This document shows, in pieces, positions 6,268-9,379 of a stretch of 9,379 bases of DNA. How positions within the stretch are numbered: the first letter of the stretch is position 1; each line of letters begins with the position of its first letter. The notes under the pieces were generated by a model. That model was given only the letters and a program-made list of their open reading frames with translations. It searched no databases and was not told the origin of the DNA. Position numbers and translations under genes: made by a program. Origin of the DNA: CAYMJK01 sp043101635 (GTDB lineage Bacteria; Planctomycetota; Phycisphaerae; Phycisphaerales; UBA1924); contig JBICIE010000247.1 of the NCBI GenBank assembly GCA_043101635.1, positions 1 to 9,379 on the forward strand, given 5' to 3'.

Positions 6268-9200
6268 ATGCCCCGGCTGCCGGTCTTTCCCGCAGCGGCG
6301 CTCCCGGAATCGCCGGGTGACCTGGAGCGGGCCCTTCGTGCCGCCGGCTGCGGCGAGGTGCGCTTCGGGCGCCACGACCGCATGCTGTACGCGACCGACG
6401 CCTCGAACTACCAGGTCGAGCCGGTCGGCGTGGTGATCCCGCGGTCGGTCGCGGAAGCGGTGCGGGCGGTCGGGGTGTGCGCCGCGGGCAGCGCCGCGAT
6501 CCTGGCCCGCGGCGGCGGGACGAGCCTGGCCGGCCAGTGCACCAGTGAAGCGGTGGTGCTGGATGTCTCCAGCGCGGTCAACCGCGTGCTGGCAGTGGAT
6601 GTCGAGGGGCGGTCCTGCCGCGTCGAGCCGGGGGTCACCATCGATGATCTCAACGACGAATTGCGCCACAGCGGGCTGATGTTCGCGCCGGATCCGGCGA
6701 CGGCCCGGCACGCCAACATCGGCGGGTGCATCGGCAACAACGCGGCCGGGGCCCGTTCGATCCGTTACGGGCGGACCAGCGAGAACGTGCTCGGGATCGA
6801 GGCGCTGCTGGTCGATGGCCGGCGGGCGTGGTTTCGGCGCGGCGCGGGGGCATCCAATGCGGCGGTGCGTTCGCTGACGCAGGGGGTAATCGACATCGTG
6901 GGCGCGCATCGCGGGCTGATCCGCGAGCGCTTCCCGAAGACCATCCGGCGCAACGCCGGGTACAGCCTGGACCTGATCCTCGATCAGATCGAGGAGGCCG
7001 AGTCGAACGGTGGCGATCCGCTGGAGACGGTGAACCTTGCGAGCCTGCTGTGCGGCAGCGAGGGGACCTTGGCGGTCACGCTGGGAGCGGAACTGCGCCT
7101 GCGGGAGACGCCGCGTCACAAGGGGCTGGCGACGCTGGGCTTCGACTCGCTGGAGGCGGCGATCGAGGCGGTGGCGCCGATCCTCCAGACGCGCCCGGTG
7201 GCGGTGGAACTGCTCGATGACATGGTGCTGCGCGTGGCGCGGGGCAATATCGAGTACCGGCGATACGCCGACCTGATGCCACCGGTGGCGGGCAAGCCGG
7301 CGCGGGCGGTGCTGTACGTCGAGTACTTTTCCGAGTTGCCGGGCGACGAGGGGGCCGAGGAGATCGAGGCGTCGTTTCGCAGGCTGAGCGCCGCAGCGCC
7401 GCAGGCGGCGATGCGCGGGCGCCGGACGCCGGAGGCGATGGCGGGCCCGTGGAAGCTGCGCAAGGCGGGCGAGCCGCTGCTGCACGGGATCGCGGGGGAT
7501 CGCCGGCCGTTGAGCTTCGTGGAGGACAACGCGGTTCCGGTGGAGAACCTGGCCGAATTCGTGCGCCGGTTCAAGCAGATCGTGGCGAGTCACGGCACAA
7601 CGGCGGCGTACTGGGCCCACGCGTCGGTGGGGGTGCTGCACGTGCGCCCGCTGCTGGACCTGCGCGATCCGGAGGATGAGCGGCGCATGCAGGCGATCGC
7701 CGTCGAAGTGGCCGACCTCGCCCGCGAGCTTGGCGGGGTGATGTCCGGCGAGCACGGGGACGGGCGGGTGCGATCGCCCTTGCTGGAGCGGTTCTACGGG
7801 CCGGGCCTGATGGGCGTCTTCCGGCAGGTCAAGGAGCTGTTCGACCCACAGTATCTGCTGAATCCGGGCAACATCGTGCCGCGGCCCGGCGGCGGAAGCG
7901 AGATCGGATCGATCACGCAGCGCACGCGCGTGCGCCCCGGCGAGGTGATCGTCGATGTGGTCGGCAGCGCGCAGGGCGAGACCTTCTTCGATTACAGCGA
8001 CCAGCACGGGCTGCGCGGCGCTGTCGAGATGTGCAACGGCGCCGGCGTCTGCCGCAAGAAGTCCGGCGGCGTAATGTGCCCGAGCTTCAAGGCGACGCTG
8101 GATGAGCGGCACTCCACGCGGGGGCGAGGCAACGCCCTGCGCCTGGCGATCACCGGGCAGTTGACCGGCGGCAAGGCGCCCTGGAACGACCCCGAGACGC
8201 TCGAGACGCTCGACCTGTGCCTGAGCTGCAAGGCGTGCAAGGCGGAGTGCCCGAGCAACGTCGATATCGCGCGCCTGAAGGCGGAGTACCTGGCGCAGGG
8301 GTATCGGGCGCAGGGGGCGCCGGTGAGCGCCCGCATTGTCGGGCATGTGCGCACGCTGAGCCGGCTGGGGGCGATCGCTCCGGGGTTCTCAAATGCGATC
8401 GCAACGTCGGCGCCGGGGCGCTGGGCGCTCGGGCGTTTGATCGATCTGGATCCGCGCAGGTCGCTGCCGCCGCTGCGCACGTCGCTGAGGCGCCGGTGGG
8501 GGGGGCGGGCAGCCGGCGCGCTCGATCCCGGGGCGGACGCCCCGTCGGTGGCGCTGTTTGCCGACTGTTTCACGATGTACAACGAGCCGCACATCGGGCT
8601 GGCGGCGCGGCGGCTGCTGGAGGCGTTCGGCTACCGGGTGCGCCTGGTGGACGCCGGTTGCTGCGGGCGGGCGATGATCTCGATGGGGCTGCTGGAGCAG
8701 GCGCGGGGGACGATCGGCGCAACAGCCGAGCGGCTGGAGGGGAGCCTTGGAGTCGGCGAGCCGCTGCTGGTCCTGGAGCCATCGTGCCTGTCGGCGATCG
8801 CCGATGACTGGCGCCGGCTGAAGCTGGATGTGTCCGCGGATGTGCGCGCACGGATCGCCGATCGGGCTCAGCTCGTCGAGCAGTTCCTGGAGCGGCGGTG
8901 GGGCGCCCATCCGCGCCGACCGGAGATGGCGGGGCCATCGCGCGGCGTCCTGCTCCACGCCCACTGCCATCAGAAGGCCTTGTGGGGCGCCGAATCGAGC
9001 GGCGATTTGCTCGGGCGCATCGTCGGCCAGCGTCTGCGCGTGCCCGACACCACCTGCTGCGGCATGGCCGGGGCGTTCGGATACAGCCGCAGGCGGTTCG
9101 ACCTGTCGATGAAGATCGGTGAACTGTCGGTCTTCCCGGCGGTGCGCGAAGCCCCGGAGGCTGCGATCTGCGCACCGGGAACCTCGTGTCGGCATCAGAT

Positions 9201-9276
9201 CCGGGATGGGACCGGGCGCGAGGCCGCGCATCCGGTGGAAGTGCTTGCAGATCTGCTCGCGAAGCCCGGCCGCTGA
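6268..9276 (+). CDS. YdiJ-type FAD/Fe-S dehydrogenase (D-2-hydroxyacid, probably D-2-hydroxyglutarate-like)
   Basis: A 1002-residue fusion protein that should oxidise a D-2-hydroxyacid at FAD and pass electrons through iron-sulfur clusters to a membrane carrier or other acceptor. Domains in order: FAD-binding PCMH type (about 45-290) with ARGGGTSLAGQ (80-90), PDPAT (141-145), NIGGCIGNNAAG (150-161) and GSEGTL (263-268); FAD-linked oxidase C domain (about 290-540) with R398, the metal-site histidines H451 and H458, and GEHGDG (494-499), closing with LLNPGNIV; an iron-sulfur region with C589-x5-C595-x8-C604-P and C651-x2-C654-x2-C657-x3-C661-P; and two CCG (Cys-rich) modules with C767, C798-C799-G, C840, then C900 in HAHCHQKAL, C930-C931-G and C974. 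All these motifs appear intact. Domain order and length match E. coli YdiJ (about 1018 residues). The start lies 3 bases after the isomerase-like stop, with only a weak GGG before it, which suggests coupled translation. Glycolate or D-lactate are other possible substrates. Confidence 0.94.
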   Translation: MPRLPVFPAAALPESPGDLERALRAAGCGEVRFGRHDRMLYATDASNYQVEPVGVVIPRSVAEAVRAVGVCAAGSAAILARGGGTSLAGQCTSEAVVLDVSSAVNRVLAVDVEGRSCRVEPGVTIDDLNDELRHSGLMFAPDPATARHANIGGCIGNNAAGARSIRYGRTSENVLGIEALLVDGRRAWFRRGAGASNAAVRSLTQGVIDIVGAHRGLIRERFPKTIRRNAGYSLDLILDQIEEAESNGGDPLETVNLASLLCGSEGTLAVTLGAELRLRETPRHKGLATLGFDSLEAAIEAVAPILQTRPVAVELLDDMVLRVARGNIEYRRYADLMPPVAGKPARAVLYVEYFSELPGDEGAEEIEASFRRLSAAAPQAAMRGRRTPEAMAGPWKLRKAGEPLLHGIAGDRRPLSFVEDNAVPVENLAEFVRRFKQIVASHGTTAAYWAHASVGVLHVRPLLDLRDPEDERRMQAIAVEVADLARELGGVMSGEHGDGRVRSPLLERFYGPGLMGVFRQVKELFDPQYLLNPGNIVPRPGGGSEIGSITQRTRVRPGEVIVDVVGSAQGETFFDYSDQHGLRGAVEMCNGAGVCRKKSGGVMCPSFKATLDERHSTRGRGNALRLAITGQLTGGKAPWNDPETLETLDLCLSCKACKAECPSNVDIARLKAEYLAQGYRAQGAPVSARIVGHVRTLSRLGAIAPGFSNAIATSAPGRWALGRLIDLDPRRSLPPLRTSLRRRWGGRAAGALDPGADAPSVALFADCFTMYNEPHIGLAARRLLEAFGYRVRLVDAGCCGRAMISMGLLEQARGTIGATAERLEGSLGVGEPLLVLEPSCLSAIADDWRRLKLDVSADVRARIADRAQLVEQFLERRWGAHPRRPEMAGPSRGVLLHAHCHQKALWGAESSGDLLGRIVGQRLRVPDTTCCGMAGAFGYSRRRFDLSMKIGELSVFPAVREAPEAAICAPGTSCRHQIRDGTGREAAHPVEVLADLLAKPGR

Positions 9277-9301
9277 ACCGGCCGCGGGAGAAGGGGAACC
9301 T

Positions 9302-9343
9302 GCCGCGGAGTGGCGGGCCGTCTGAGGACGCTCAGTCCGCGGC
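9302..9343. terminator. Nested inverted repeat, possible bidirectional terminator
   Basis: Outer arms GCCGCGGA (9302-9309) and TCCGCGGC (9336-9343) are perfectly complementary over 8 bases. An inner perfect stem CTGAG (9322-9326) / CTCAG (9331-9335) with a GACG tetraloop stacks directly onto the right outer arm. It lies 25 bases after the dehydrogenase stop and overlaps the stop of a possible convergent gene, a usual place for a shared terminator. There is no T-run on either side, so it is not a canonical intrinsic terminator. Confidence 0.35.
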
Positions 9344-9379
9344 GCCGAGGTCGCCCTCGAACTCGCGCCGATGCCCGTC
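9332..9379 (-). CDS. Possible C-terminal end of a convergent gene (partial)
   Basis: On the minus strand the last 48 bases read as 15 codons followed by TGA at 9334-9332, giving an acidic C-terminal end with REFEGDLGAAD. The convergent arrangement, the tidy spacing after the dehydrogenase gene and the plausible composition favour a real gene end, but 15 codons are too few to prove it and no function can be suggested. The alternative is that this stretch is intergenic. Confidence 0.35.
   Translation of the reverse strand, partial: DGHRREFEGDLGAAD

Noticed and set aside
8191..8211. Short tandem repeat GAGACGCTC in the dehydrogenase gene
   Set aside because: Two in-frame copies encoding ETLETL just before the second iron-sulfur motif; an ordinary coding coincidence that does not disturb the frame.
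5302..8346. A minus-strand open frame of 1014 codons
   Set aside because: It lies antisense to the isomerase-like and dehydrogenase genes, whose domains and motifs are clear. Its translation is Arg/Ala/Pro/His-rich with no recognisable domain; long antisense frames are expected in DNA this GC-rich.
9267..9284. CGGCCG / CGGCCG hairpin over the dehydrogenase stop codon
   Set aside because: Each arm is itself a palindrome and the stem is only six pairs; such pairs are common by chance here, and no T-run follows.
9371..9379. ATG at the right edge as the start of a plus-strand gene
   Set aside because: Only three codons are visible and no ribosome binding site precedes it; the minus-strand gene end is slightly better supported.

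Overview
This is a very GC-rich, densely coding bacterial window with no RNA gene, CRISPR array, insertion sequence or phage gene that I could see. The gene content suggests a member of the Planctomycetota, possibly a Phycisphaera-like lineage. The reasons are a MoxR / DUF58 / BatD-like / BatA / BatB operon, a xylose-isomerase-like TIM-barrel protein of a type abundant in that phylum, and a giant FAD/Fe-S dehydrogenase fusion. The taxonomic guess is an inference from gene family and base composition only.

Left part (1 to 4765, all on the minus strand, so read from right to left): a five-gene operon. A MoxR-type AAA+ ATPase comes first, then a soluble DUF58 (vWA-like) protein, a BatD-like single-pass membrane protein with a signal peptide, and two membrane-anchored von Willebrand factor A proteins (BatA-like and BatB-like). 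Every junction is a 4-base stop/start overlap (ATGA three times, GTGA once), so the five proteins are probably translationally coupled and made in fixed proportion. The last gene runs off the left edge. Such operons are associated with envelope stress tolerance or with MoxR-assisted maturation of other proteins. The exact client here is unknown.

Middle (4766 to 5412): a short gene for a probable small lipoprotein sits on the same strand just upstream of the MoxR gene, separated by about 110 bases. It is followed by a divergent intergenic region of roughly 290 bases that carries GC-rich palindromes and no gene.

Right part (5413 to 9276, plus strand): a two-gene unit only 3 bases apart. The first gene is a sugar-phosphate isomerase/epimerase-like TIM-barrel protein that seems to lack two of the usual four metal ligands. 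The second is a 1002-residue FAD-linked oxidase C / 4Fe-4S / CCG-domain fusion of the YdiJ type (D-2-hydroxyacid, probably D-2-hydroxyglutarate-like, dehydrogenase). After it lies a nested inverted repeat that may terminate transcription. What may be the last 15 codons of a convergent minus-strand gene run to the right edge.

I did not find a clearly unprecedented system. The points most worth a second look are the altered metal site of the isomerase-like protein and its tight linkage to the dehydrogenase, the complete chain of 4-base overlaps in the MoxR/Bat operon, and the small lipoprotein gene at its head.
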